DNA of 64,000 nucleotides. It comes from Nocardioides sp. YIM 152315. GTDB lineage: Bacteria; Actinomycetota; Actinomycetes; Propionibacteriales; Nocardioidaceae. The notes under the pieces were generated by a model. It made no database searches. It worked only from the letters and a program-made list of their open reading frames with translations, and had not been told where the DNA came from. Of this stretch, positions 52,526-61,549 are shown piece by piece; within the stretch, counting starts at the first letter, position 1, and the number at the start of each line of letters is the position of its first letter. The position numbers and the translations under genes were made by a program. Location of the stretch: the NCBI RefSeq assembly GCF_029210375.1, contig NZ_JARGER010000042.1, positions 62,001-126,000 of the forward strand. Reading direction: 5' to 3'.

Positions 52526-52563
52526 CCCCACGAAAAGGCTCGCTTCGCTCGCTTTCCGCGGGG
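52526..52563 (+). repeat. hairpin repeat between rimO and pgsA
   Basis: CCCC (52526-52529) and GGGG (52560-52563) close a hairpin with AAAG/CTTT pairing inside and CTCGCTTCGCTCGCT in the loop. The flanks TGTGAACACCCCAC and GGGGACCCCGGCATGAGC match the hairpin at 44851-44907, and again join a stop codon to a start codon. Confidence 0.65.
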
Positions 52564-52571
52564 ACCCCGGC

Positions 52572-53183
52572 ATGAGCGAGGCCGCCCGGACGCAGCCCAG
52601 CAACTGGAACGTCCCCAACGTGCTGACGACGCTGCGGATCGTGCTCGTGCCGTTCTTCGCGTGGGCGCTCCTCGTCGACGACGGCGAGTCGATCACCTGG
52701 CGATGCGTGGCGTTCGCGATCTTCGTCGTCGCGATGATCACCGACAAGATCGACGGCGACCTCGCCCGCAAGCACAACCTGATCACGAACTTCGGCAAGA
52801 TCGCCGACCCGATCGCCGACAAGGCGATCACCGGCATGGCGTTCATCGGCCTCTCGGTCGTCGGCGACGTCTGGTGGTGGGTCACGATCGTGGTGCTCGT
52901 GCGGGAGTGGAGCGTCACCCTGCTGCGGCTGTCGATCCTCAAGCGCATCGTCATCGCCGCGGCCGACCTCGGTAAGCTCAAGACCACCTTCCAGGCCGTC
53001 GCGCTCGCGACGCTCTGCCTGCCGCTGCGCGACCCCGACCTGGCCTCGTGGATGGAGGTGCCCGGGGAGGTGTTCTTCTACCTCGCCCAGGCGTGCCTGG
53101 CCATCGCAGTGGCTCTCACGCTCTGGTCGGGCTGGGAGTTCTACCGCGACGTGTGGAAGCAGCGGTCGACGCTGCGCTCGTGA
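52572..53183 (+). CDS. pgsA: CDP-diacylglycerol-glycerol-3-phosphate 3-phosphatidyltransferase
   Basis: 203 residues with four to five transmembrane helices. The CDP-alcohol phosphotransferase motif spans TDKIDGDLARKHNLITNFGK to DPIADKAITG near 57-80 and supplies the Asp metal ligands. It starts with NWNVPNVLTTLRIVLVPFFA, the usual PgsA opening. It makes phosphatidylglycerol phosphate at the membrane. Gene order after rimO is as in most actinobacteria; pncC, which usually follows, is displaced here by 10 kb. Confidence 0.94.
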   Translation: MSEAARTQPSNWNVPNVLTTLRIVLVPFFAWALLVDDGESITWRCVAFAIFVVAMITDKIDGDLARKHNLITNFGKIADPIADKAITGMAFIGLSVVGDVWWWVTIVVLVREWSVTLLRLSILKRIVIAAADLGKLKTTFQAVALATLCLPLRDPDLASWMEVPGEVFFYLAQACLAIAVALTLWSGWEFYRDVWKQRSTLRS

Positions 53184-53392
53184 GGGATCCGGGGCAGGAT
53201 CACGCACTTTTTCGCCAGGAACTCCTCAACATCGCGTAATCGATGCCGATCTGTCACCGTTTGTTCCGCGGATTTGTTGCGCGAAGTGGAGGGTTCGGGT
53301 TTAGGTTTCCCGTCACCACGCTCCGCGCCGGAAGGCTTCCCGACGGCGCCGGTGGTTGCCGCCCACCGCCTCACGTTCGGAGAACGCCCCAC

Positions 53393-56300
53393 ATGTCTGG
53401 TTCCCGGAAGCGACTCGCCAGGGGCGCTGCCCTCGCCGTCGTCGCCAGTGGTCTGCTCCTCGTCCCCTCCGCTCCCGCGAGCGCCGTCACCGGCGTCTTC
53501 GTCAGCGAGATCCACTACGACAACCAGGGCACCGACAGCGGTGAGTTCGTCGAGGTGACCGCGCCGGCCGGCACCGACCTCGCCGGCTACCAGGTCGTCC
53601 TCTACAACGGCAGCAACGGCACCACCTACGACACCGACGCGCTGACCGGTGTCGTCACCGACCAGCAGGAGGGCTGGGGCACGGCCGTCCTCGACTACCC
53701 CTCGAACGGGATCCAGAACGGCGATCCCGACGGCGTGGCGCTGGTGAACGGCAGCGGCACGGTGGTGGAGTTCCTCTCCTACGACGGCGACCTGACCGCG
53801 ACGAACGGTCCGGCCAACGGCCAGACCGCCACCGACATCGGAGTCGGCCAGACGAACTCGACCCCGGTCGGGCTGACCCTGCAGCGGCAGGCCGACGGCA
53901 GCTGGACCGGGCCCGCGGAGAGCACGAAGGGCGCCCCCAACGGCTACACGGCCGGTGATCCGGAGCCGACGGAGCTGGAGGCGGCCGCGCCGGCGGACCA
54001 GAGCGTCGAGGTCGACCTCCCGATCGCGGCGATCACCCTGACGGCCAGCGGCGGCACCGCGCCGTACACCTGGACGTCGACGGCGCTCCCGGAGGGCCTC
54101 GAGCTCGACGCGGCCGGCGGGGAGATCACCGGCACCCCGACGACCGTCGGCAGCACCGAGGTGACCGCCACCGTGACCGACTCCGCCAGCCCGGCGGCCT
54201 CCGTGGACGTGACGTTCGCGATCACGGTCACCGCCGCCCCCAGCGTGCGCGCGATCGCCGAGGTGCAGGGCACGGGCGCGCGCTCGCCGTTCGCCCCCGA
54301 GTCGGGCAACGGGCAGGGCGCCGAGGTGGTCACCGTGCGGGGCGTCGTCACGGCGATGTACCGCACCGGCGGACTCAACGGCATGTACGTGCAGACCGAG
54401 GGCACCGGCGGCGACGCCGAGGACACGACCCCCGGCGCGTCCGACGCGATCTTCGTCTATGGCGGCTCGAGCATGGGCGGCATCCCGTCCGGCATCGGCA
54501 TCGGTGACTCGGTCCGGGTGAGCGGCCGGGTCAGCGAGTTCTACGACTCCACGCAGATCACGCCCGCCGGCGACGGCAGCGGGGTCCTCGAGCTCGCGAG
54601 CCCGCTGGCCGCGGTCGAGCCGCTGGCCGTCGCCTACCCGACGACCGACGCAGCACGGGAGGCCCTCGAGGGCACGCTCCTCGCGCCGACCGGCGAGTTC
54701 GTCGTGAGCAACTCCTACAGCACCAACCAGTACGCCGAGGTGGGGCTCGCCGCGACCGTCGAGGGCGTCTCGGGACCGCTGAAGCAGCCGACCGAGTACG
54801 TCGTGCCGAGCGACGACGCGGGGATCGCGGCCATCAAGGCCGAGAACCACGCCCGCGGCGTGGTGCTCGACGACGGCGCCTCCGTCAACTACATGGGCAA
54901 CCAGGCCACCAAGGCGCTCCCGCTGCCCTACCTGACCAACGCCGACAACAGCCCCAACCCGATCAGGGTCGGTGCCGTCGCCACGCTGCAGTCACCGGTG
55001 GTCCTGGAGTGGCGCAACGACGTCTGGAAGTTCCAGCCGCGGTCGCAGGTGACGACCGACGGCGCCGACGTCGTGACGTTCACCGACACCCGCACCGGCA
55101 ACCTGGTGCCCCAGGACGTCGGGGGCGACCTCGAGATCGCGACCTTCAACGTCCTCAACTACTTCAACACGACCGGCGAGGCCTACGTCGCGGCCGGCCC
55201 GCAGCAGGACCCGCCGGTCGACACGCACTGCACGTACTACACCGACCGGCAGAGCAACCGGATCGGCAACAACCAGTGCGGCACGCGTGGCCCCGGCATC
55301 GACCCGCCCAACGACGGTCGCGGCCCGCGTGGCGCGGCGACCGAGGCGAGCCTCGCCCGCCAGGAGGCGAAGCTGGTCCACACGATCAACGCGCTGGACG
55401 CCGACATCATCGGGCTGGAGGAGATCGAGAACTCGATCAAGCTCCCGGGCGAGGGCAACCGCGACGACGCCGTCGCGGGACTCGTCGCGATGCTCAACGA
55501 CGCGACCGGTGAGCAGACCTGGGGCTACGCGAAGAGCCCGAGCGAGGCGCTGACGTCCGCGGCGATCGCGGAGCAGGACGTCATCCGCGCCGCGTTCATC
55601 TACAAGCGGGACGCGGTCGAGACCGTCGGTCAGTCCCGGATGCTCTTCGGGACGACGGAGTTCACCAACGCCCGCGAGCCGCTCGCCCAGGCGTTCAAGG
55701 CGAAGGGCGCTCCCGACAGCGACGCGTTCGCCGTCATCGTCAACCACTTCAAGTCCAAGGGCGACAACCAGTCCCCGGCGCCGCCGGCGACCGGTGACAA
55801 CGCCAACGACACCGAGACCGGCGTCGGCGCCTTCAACGGCGACCGCACGCGCCAGGCGCAGCGCCTGGTGCAGTTCGCCGAGGACTTCGCCGCGGAGCGC
55901 GGGACCGAGGCGGTCTTCCTCGCCGGCGACTTCAACTCCTACACGATGGAGGACCCGATCAAGGTCCTGGAGGGCGGCGGCTTCGAGCTCATCGAGTCCG
56001 ACGACCCGAGCGAGGAGTCCTACTCCTTCTCCGGGCTCTCCGGCTCCCTCGACCACGTGCTCGGCAACGCGGCCGCCATGGAGATGGTCCGCGGGGCCGA
56101 CATCTGGGAGATCAACGCCAACGAGTCCGTGGCCTTCCAGTACAGCCGCTACAACTACAACGTCACCGACTTCTGGCAGCCGAACCTGCCGTTCGCGACG
56201 TCCGACCACAACCCCGAGATCGTCGGCGTCGACGTCCCCGACTTCACACCCGTGACCTACGACGAGGTGCAGGTCATCGGCACCAACGACTTCCACGGAC

Positions 56301-59053
56301 GACTGCTGCCCGACGCCGGAAACGCCGCCGGTGCGGCGCCGTTCGCGACCGCGGTGAAGGAGCTGCGCGGCGACAACCCGAACTCGATCTTCGTCGCCGC
56401 GGGCGACCTGGTCGGAGCCTCGACGTTCGAGTCCTTCATCCAGGACGACGAGCCGACGATCGAGGCCCTGAATGCGATGGGTCTCGAGGTCTCGGCCGCC
56501 GGCAACCACGAGTTCGACCGTGGGTACGCCGACCTGGCCCACCGGATCCGGGGTCTCGCCGACTGGGAGTACCTCGCGGCGAACCTCGCCTACGACGACG
56601 CGATCCCCTCCGACGACCGGCTCGCCGAGACCTGGACGAAGACGATGCCGAACGGCACGAGGATCGGCTTCGTCGGTGCGGTCACCGAGGACCTGCCCGC
56701 GCTGGTCAACCCGGCGGGCATCGAGGGCGTCACGGTCACCGACGTCGTCGACGCGACCAACGAGGCAGCGGCCGCACTGCGGTCCGGCCCGGACGCCGTC
56801 GACCTGGTCATCCTGCTCGTCCACGAGGGCGCGCCGACGACCGACTGCACGTCGGCCAGCTTCACCGACCCGGCGACGGTCTGGGGCAACATCGTCCAGA
56901 ACACGTCGGCCGACGTCGACGCGATCATCTCGGGCCACACCCACCTCGCCTACAACTGCCGCTACCCGGTGGCCGGCTGGAGCGGACGCCCGGTGACGAA
57001 GCGCCCGGTCGTCTCGGCGGGTCAGTACGGCACCAACCTCAACAAGCTCGTCTTCAAGTACGACGAGGCCACGGGCGAGCTCGCGGCGGTCACGCAGGAG
57101 GTCGTCGCGGCGGCCGGCGTCGGCCACGAGCCCGACCCCGCGGTCGACACGATCGTCGAGGCGGCGAAGGCCTACGCGGCGACCGAGGGCGCGAAGGTGC
57201 TGGGCAACATGGCGGGCTCGTTCCACCGCGCGTCGTACCTGCCCGAGGGCAACCCGGCCACCGAGAACCGCGGTGGCGAGTCCACCCTCGGCAACCAGGT
57301 CGCGGAGGTGCAGCGCTGGGCGACCCAGCAGGCGGGGATCGACACCGACCTCGCCTTCATGAACCCGGGTGGCCTGCGCGCCGACATGGAGGTCAACGAG
57401 GCGGGCGAGCTCACCTTCCGCGAGGCCGCCGACGTGCAGCCCTTCGCCAACACGCTGGTGAACATGAAGCTGACCGGCGCCCAGATCGAGACCGTCCTGG
57501 AGCAGCAGTGGCAGCGCAACGCCCAGGGCGGCGTGCCGTCGCGCCCGTTCCTGCGGCTCGGCGTCTCGCAGGGCTTCACCTACACCTACGAGCAGACCCC
57601 GGTGACGATCTCGGTGCCGAACGCGGCGCCGGTCGACACGTTCCGCGGCGAGGTCACCGGCATGTGGCTCGACGGTCAGCCGATCGATCCCGACGCGCCC
57701 TACTCCGTCACGGTCAACTCCTTCCTCGGGAGCGGTGGTGACAACTTCTGGGAGCTGGCCCACGGGACCGGCAAGGTCGACACCGGCAAGGTCGACCTCG
57801 AGGCCATGGTCGACTACATGAGGCAGTACGACGCCGACGCGCCGCTCCCGGTCGACTACAGCCAGCGCGCGGTCGAGGTCACGTTCCCGGCGGACGCGCC
57901 GACGGCGTACCTCCCCGGTGCGACGGTGGCGTTCGACGTCGCGTCGTGGGCGATGTCGGCGGCCGGCGACCGGACCGACACCGCCATCCAGGTCAAGCTG
58001 GGCGACGCGGTCCTCGGAACCGCCACCGTCGACAACACGGTGGGTGGGCGGCCCTACGACGACTGGGGCACGGCCTCGGTGGCGGTCGCGCTGCCCGCGG
58101 GCGTCGACGACGGACCGGCGACGCTGACCCTCGTCGGCGAGGACACCGGCACCGAGATCGCGGTCGCGATCCGGGTCGACGACGGGGTCGATCCGGCGGC
58201 GACCGTGGCGGCGGGACCGGACCGGACGATCACCTGGGACCAGGCGGCCTCGATCCCGGTGACGGTGACCGGCAACGACGGCACGCCGACCGGCGTGGTG
58301 CGGCTGCTGGAGGGCACCACCGAGCTCGCGAGCGCGCAGCTGGCCGAGGGAGCGGCGACCCTGTCGATCGCGCCGCGGACGCTCGAGCCCGGCGCCCACG
58401 ACCTGCGGGTCGTGTACGACGGTCCCGGCTACCCCTCGGCCCACGACGAGCTCGTCCTGACCGTCGACAAGGCGGCCTCCGACGTCAGCGCCGACGACGT
58501 CACGCTCACCTACGGCAGAGCGGCGACCGTCACGGTGCGGGTGCCCGCGGGCGCCACGGGGACCGTCCGCCTCCTCGACGGCACGAAGCAGCTGGCCACG
58601 GGCACCGTGTCGAACGGGACGGCCACGCTCCGGCTCCCGGCCAGGTCCATCGCCCCGGGCACGAAGACGCTCACCGCGTCGTACACCGGAGACAGCCACT
58701 TCGCCGGAGGGTCGACCACCTTCAGCGTGCAGGTCGACAAGGCCGAGTCCAGGACCTGGGCCGCGGTGATCCCGGGCCGGGTCGAGGTCAAGAAGACCCG
58801 CGCGACCGTCCTGCTCGCGGTGACCACCCCCGCGGGGGTCATCGCCACCGGACGCGTCGACGTCGCGGTCCCCGGCCAGGGCACCGAGAGGGTCACCTTG
58901 TGGGCCGGCCTCGCCGCGCTGAGGCTGGACCGCTTCACCACCCTCGGGCCGAAGCGGATCGAGATCACCTACCGCGGCAACGATGTCCTGGAGTCGAGCT
59001 CCGAGACCGTGGTGGTCGACGTCGTGAAGCCGGGTCGGCGGCGACACCGGTAG
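53393..59053 (+). CDS. secreted multi-domain nuclease / 5'-nucleotidase fusion
   Basis: 1,886 residues from ATG 53393, preceded by GGAGA. Signal peptide (1-30, ends APASA), then: a lamin-tail domain (about 31-175, VSEIHYDNQGTDSGEFVEV); a putative-Ig domain (about 195-282); an OB-like segment; an ExeM/NucH endonuclease domain (about 579-945: IATFNVLNYF, GLEEIENS, VNHFKSKGD, LAGDFNSYTMEDP, SDHNPEIVG); and a 5'-nucleotidase (about 957-1500: IGTNDFHGRLL, GDLVGAS, GNHEFDRGY, SGHTHLAY, then the C-terminal domain with GGLRAD and NSFLGSGGDN). Two to three Ig-like repeats follow. There is no LPxTG anchor. It could degrade DNA and release phosphate in one polypeptide. The 209-base gap before it shows no recognised operator. 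Confidence 0.9.
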   Translation: MSGSRKRLARGAALAVVASGLLLVPSAPASAVTGVFVSEIHYDNQGTDSGEFVEVTAPAGTDLAGYQVVLYNGSNGTTYDTDALTGVVTDQQEGWGTAVLDYPSNGIQNGDPDGVALVNGSGTVVEFLSYDGDLTATNGPANGQTATDIGVGQTNSTPVGLTLQRQADGSWTGPAESTKGAPNGYTAGDPEPTELEAAAPADQSVEVDLPIAAITLTASGGTAPYTWTSTALPEGLELDAAGGEITGTPTTVGSTEVTATVTDSASPAASVDVTFAITVTAAPSVRAIAEVQGTGARSPFAPESGNGQGAEVVTVRGVVTAMYRTGGLNGMYVQTEGTGGDAEDTTPGASDAIFVYGGSSMGGIPSGIGIGDSVRVSGRVSEFYDSTQITPAGDGSGVLELASPLAAVEPLAVAYPTTDAAREALEGTLLAPTGEFVVSNSYSTNQYAEVGLAATVEGVSGPLKQPTEYVVPSDDAGIAAIKAENHARGVVLDDGASVNYMGNQATKALPLPYLTNADNSPNPIRVGAVATLQSPVVLEWRNDVWKFQPRSQVTTDGADVVTFTDTRTGNLVPQDVGGDLEIATFNVLNYFNTTGEAYVAAGPQQDPPVDTHCTYYTDRQSNRIGNNQCGTRGPGIDPPNDGRGPRGAATEASLARQEAKLVHTINALDADIIGLEEIENSIKLPGEGNRDDAVAGLVAMLNDATGEQTWGYAKSPSEALTSAAIAEQDVIRAAFIYKRDAVETVGQSRMLFGTTEFTNAREPLAQAFKAKGAPDSDAFAVIVNHFKSKGDNQSPAPPATGDNANDTETGVGAFNGDRTRQAQRLVQFAEDFAAERGTEAVFLAGDFNSYTMEDPIKVLEGGGFELIESDDPSEESYSFSGLSGSLDHVLGNAAAMEMVRGADIWEINANESVAFQYSRYNYNVTDFWQPNLPFATSDHNPEIVGVDVPDFTPVTYDEVQVIGTNDFHGRLLPDAGNAAGAAPFATAVKELRGDNPNSIFVAAGDLVGASTFESFIQDDEPTIEALNAMGLEVSAAGNHEFDRGYADLAHRIRGLADWEYLAANLAYDDAIPSDDRLAETWTKTMPNGTRIGFVGAVTEDLPALVNPAGIEGVTVTDVVDATNEAAAALRSGPDAVDLVILLVHEGAPTTDCTSASFTDPATVWGNIVQNTSADVDAIISGHTHLAYNCRYPVAGWSGRPVTKRPVVSAGQYGTNLNKLVFKYDEATGELAAVTQEVVAAAGVGHEPDPAVDTIVEAAKAYAATEGAKVLGNMAGSFHRASYLPEGNPATENRGGESTLGNQVAEVQRWATQQAGIDTDLAFMNPGGLRADMEVNEAGELTFREAADVQPFANTLVNMKLTGAQIETVLEQQWQRNAQGGVPSRPFLRLGVSQGFTYTYEQTPVTISVPNAAPVDTFRGEVTGMWLDGQPIDPDAPYSVTVNSFLGSGGDNFWELAHGTGKVDTGKVDLEAMVDYMRQYDADAPLPVDYSQRAVEVTFPADAPTAYLPGATVAFDVASWAMSAAGDRTDTAIQVKLGDAVLGTATVDNTVGGRPYDDWGTASVAVALPAGVDDGPATLTLVGEDTGTEIAVAIRVDDGVDPAATVAAGPDRTITWDQAASIPVTVTGNDGTPTGVVRLLEGTTELASAQLAEGAATLSIAPRTLEPGAHDLRVVYDGPGYPSAHDELVLTVDKAASDVSADDVTLTYGRAATVTVRVPAGATGTVRLLDGTKQLATGTVSNGTATLRLPARSIAPGTKTLTASYTGDSHFAGGSTTFSVQVDKAESRTWAAVIPGRVEVKKTRATVLLAVTTPAGVIATGRVDVAVPGQGTERVTLWAGLAALRLDRFTTLGPKRIEITYRGNDVLESSSETVVVDVVKPGRRRHR

Positions 59054-59064
59054 CTCCACCGACA

Positions 59065-59103
59065 CGTCGGCCCGTTCCCGCAGGTCCGGGGGACGGGCCG
59101 ACG
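59065..59103 (+). terminator. hairpin terminator after the nuclease fusion gene
   Basis: CGTCGGCCCGT (59065-59075) pairs perfectly over 11 bp with ACGGGCCGACG (59093-59103), 12 bases after the stop codon; no U-tract follows, which is common in high-GC actinobacteria. Confidence 0.65.
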
Positions 59104-59175
59104 CACATCCCGAGAAGTGTTCCTCGAGCGGGTTATCTTGCTGGCCCACCTCGGTTCTATCGAAAGGTCATTCAG

Positions 59176-61512
59176 TTGCCTCGCAGATCTCGGACGGCCG
59201 GGGGCGCACGTGCCCTGGTGGCCGTCTCCTCCCTGGCCTTGGTGTCCGCCGGACTCACCCTCGTCGCGGCGGCCCCGGCCCAGGCAGCAACAACGGTCGA
59301 CGTGACGATCCTGGCGACCAACGACTTCCACGGTCGCATCAAGGCCAACGGCGCCGAGGCCGGCGCGGCCGCGATCGCGACGTACGTCAAGAACGAGAAG
59401 GCCACCAACCCGCACACGGTCTTCGCCGCCGCGGGTGACCTGATCGGCGCCTCGACGTTCGAGTCGTTCATCGCCCACGACAAGCCGACGATCGACGCGC
59501 TCAACGAGGCGAGGCTCGACGTCTCGGCCGTCGGCAACCACGAGTTCGACAAGGGGTACGCCGACCTCGTCAACCGGGTGATGGCGCCCTACAACGCCAC
59601 CACGAACCCCGAGGGCGGCGCCGGCTGGAAGTACGTCGGCGCCAACCTGGTCGAGCCCAACGGCGCCGATGCGATCAAGGCGTCGTGGATCGCTCCCTTC
59701 GCGGACGTGAAGGTCGGGTTCATCGGCGCGGTCACCGAGCACCTGCCCGAGCTGGTCTCGCCGGCGGGGATCCAGGGCCTCCAGGTGACCGACGTCGTCA
59801 ACGCCGTGAACGCCGAGGCGACGGCGATGAAGGCCGCCGGCGCCGACGCGATCGTCCTGCTCGTGCACGAGGGCGCACCGAGCACCGACTGCGCCACGAT
59901 GGCCAGCAACCCCGCCTCCGACTTCGGCAGCATCGTCACGGGCGTCAGCGCCGACGTGAACGCGATCGTCTCCGGGCACACCCACCTCGCCTACTCGTGC
60001 GACCTCGCGGGCCCCGGCGGCGTGAGCCGTCCGGTGGTCTCCGCCGGCCAGTACGGCTACAACCTCAACCGGCTCGACCTGACGATCGACACCGACGCCA
60101 ACGCGGTGACCGCCGTCAACGCCGCCGACACCCGGATCGTGCCGCTCACGACCAAGAGCGGCGACACCTACACGCCGATCCCGCAGACCCAGCCCGCGGA
60201 CCCGGCGACCAAGGCGATCGTCGACGCGGCCGTCGCCAACGCCGAGGTCAAGGGCGCGGCGCCGCTCGGCAAGATCTCGGGGGCGCTCTACCGGGCGTCG
60301 CGTCCGGTGGCGTCCGGCACCGGCACCGAGGAGAACCGCGGCGGCGAGTCCACGCTCGGCAACCTCGTCGCCGAGGCGCAGCGCTGGGCGACCCGGTCGG
60401 CGACGACCGGATCCGCGAAGATCGCGTTCATGAACCCCGGCGGCCTCCGCGCGGACATGCTCGGCAACAACGCCGGCGGCTACCCGGCCGTGCTGACCTA
60501 CAAGCAGGCCGCGAACGTCCAGCCGTTCGCCAACACGCTGGTCAACATGAAGCTGACCGGAGCGCAGCTCCGCGCGGTCCTCGAGCAGCAGTGGCAGCCC
60601 GCCGGTGCGTCGCGGCCGTTCCTGCGGCTGGGCGTCTCCCAGGGCTTCACCTACACCTACGACCCCGCGACGAAGAAGGTCACGAACATGTGGCTGAAGG
60701 GGAAGCCGGTCGCGGACGCCACGGCGTACTCCGTCACGGTGAACTCCTTCCTCGCCTCGGGTGGCGACAACTTCGCGGCGTTCAAGGACGGAACCGAGCG
60801 TCGCGACACGGGTCAGACCGACCTCGAGGGCATGGTCGCGTTCATGGACGCCAAGGGCGGCGGCAAGGGGCTGCCGGTCAGCTACAAGCAGCGGGCCGTG
60901 GGCATCACGATGCCGACCGGCGCGCCGCGCGCCTACCGCGCCGGCGACACCCTCTCGTTCAAGGTGTCGTCGCTCGCCTACACCGGGGTCGGCGACGCGC
61001 ACGACAAGCGCATCGACGTCACCCTGGGCAAGAAGAAGCTCGGCAAGGCCAAGGTCGTCAACACCGTCGCTCCCGGCGCGACCGACGACGAGGCCGGCAC
61101 CGCCACGGTGTCGGTCAAGGTCCCGGGCGGCGTCAAGGCCGGTGTCCAGCGGGTCAAGCTCACCGGTGGCAAGACCCGGACCGCGGTCCTGGTGCCGGTG
61201 CGCTTCAAGGGCAACCGGCTCGCGTCGACGCTCAAGGCCAAGCTGCACCCGAAGAAGGTCGTCGTGCGCAAGGGCCGGGCGAAGGTCCGGGTGCACGTGC
61301 GTGCCGGCGGCGAGCCCGCGGTCGGCAAGGTGCGGATCCGCGCCGGGCACCGTCCCTACCTCGCCAAGCTGAACAAGAAGGGGGTCGCCACCTTCCGGCT
61401 GCTGCCCTTCAAGCAGGTCGAGAAGTTGAAGGTCAAGGTCGCGTTCCTGCGCACCGACGCCCTCAAGGGTGACCGCAAGGTGCTGACCCTGCGGGTCGTC
61501 CGCCGGAGGTAG
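59176..61512 (+). CDS. secreted 5'-nucleotidase / metallophosphatase (UshA family)
   Basis: 778 residues from TTG 59176, with GAAAGG 9-14 bases upstream; no nearer ATG or GTG is in frame before the signal peptide (LALVSAGLTLVAAAPAQAA). Metallophosphatase motifs: ILATNDFHGRIKANG near 45, AAGDLIGASTFES near 87, GNHEFDKGYADL near 120, SGHTHLAYSC near 268. The 5'-nucleotidase C-terminal domain (about 360-575) includes MNPGGLRADM and NSFLASGGDNF. A basic beta-rich tail of about 200 residues (Lys/Val/Arg) ends the protein and may bind the wall or DNA. It is closely similar to the nucleotidase part of the preceding gene, so a tandem duplication is likely. Confidence 0.9.
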   Translation: MPRRSRTAGGARALVAVSSLALVSAGLTLVAAAPAQAATTVDVTILATNDFHGRIKANGAEAGAAAIATYVKNEKATNPHTVFAAAGDLIGASTFESFIAHDKPTIDALNEARLDVSAVGNHEFDKGYADLVNRVMAPYNATTNPEGGAGWKYVGANLVEPNGADAIKASWIAPFADVKVGFIGAVTEHLPELVSPAGIQGLQVTDVVNAVNAEATAMKAAGADAIVLLVHEGAPSTDCATMASNPASDFGSIVTGVSADVNAIVSGHTHLAYSCDLAGPGGVSRPVVSAGQYGYNLNRLDLTIDTDANAVTAVNAADTRIVPLTTKSGDTYTPIPQTQPADPATKAIVDAAVANAEVKGAAPLGKISGALYRASRPVASGTGTEENRGGESTLGNLVAEAQRWATRSATTGSAKIAFMNPGGLRADMLGNNAGGYPAVLTYKQAANVQPFANTLVNMKLTGAQLRAVLEQQWQPAGASRPFLRLGVSQGFTYTYDPATKKVTNMWLKGKPVADATAYSVTVNSFLASGGDNFAAFKDGTERRDTGQTDLEGMVAFMDAKGGGKGLPVSYKQRAVGITMPTGAPRAYRAGDTLSFKVSSLAYTGVGDAHDKRIDVTLGKKKLGKAKVVNTVAPGATDDEAGTATVSVKVPGGVKAGVQRVKLTGGKTRTAVLVPVRFKGNRLASTLKAKLHPKKVVVRKGRAKVRVHVRAGGEPAVGKVRIRAGHRPYLAKLNKKGVATFRLLPFKQVEKLKVKVAFLRTDALKGDRKVLTLRVVRRR

Positions 61513-61521
61513 TGCCTGCGC

Positions 61522-61549
61522 CTGGCCGGGGGCACGGCCCCCGGTCAGG
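61522..61549. terminator. bidirectional terminator between convergent genes
   Basis: CCTGGCCGGGG pairs with CCCCGGTCAGG over 11 bp with one G-U pair, 10 bases after the nucleotidase stop, and includes the stop codon of the convergent GH15 gene. Confidence 0.6.

Noticed and set aside
53184..53392. A PHO box upstream of the nuclease fusion gene
   Set aside because: Phosphate control would fit, but the stretch TGTCACCGTTTGTTCC and the following TTCGGGTTTAGGTTT do not form two clean 11-bp GTTCACC-type direct repeats.
54992..59149. A 1,385-codon open frame antisense to the nuclease fusion gene
   Set aside because: It is rich in Arg, Asp, Val and Gly with no domain, signal or ribosome site, and lies opposite a gene with clear catalytic motifs. 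Long antisense frames are usual in high-GC DNA.
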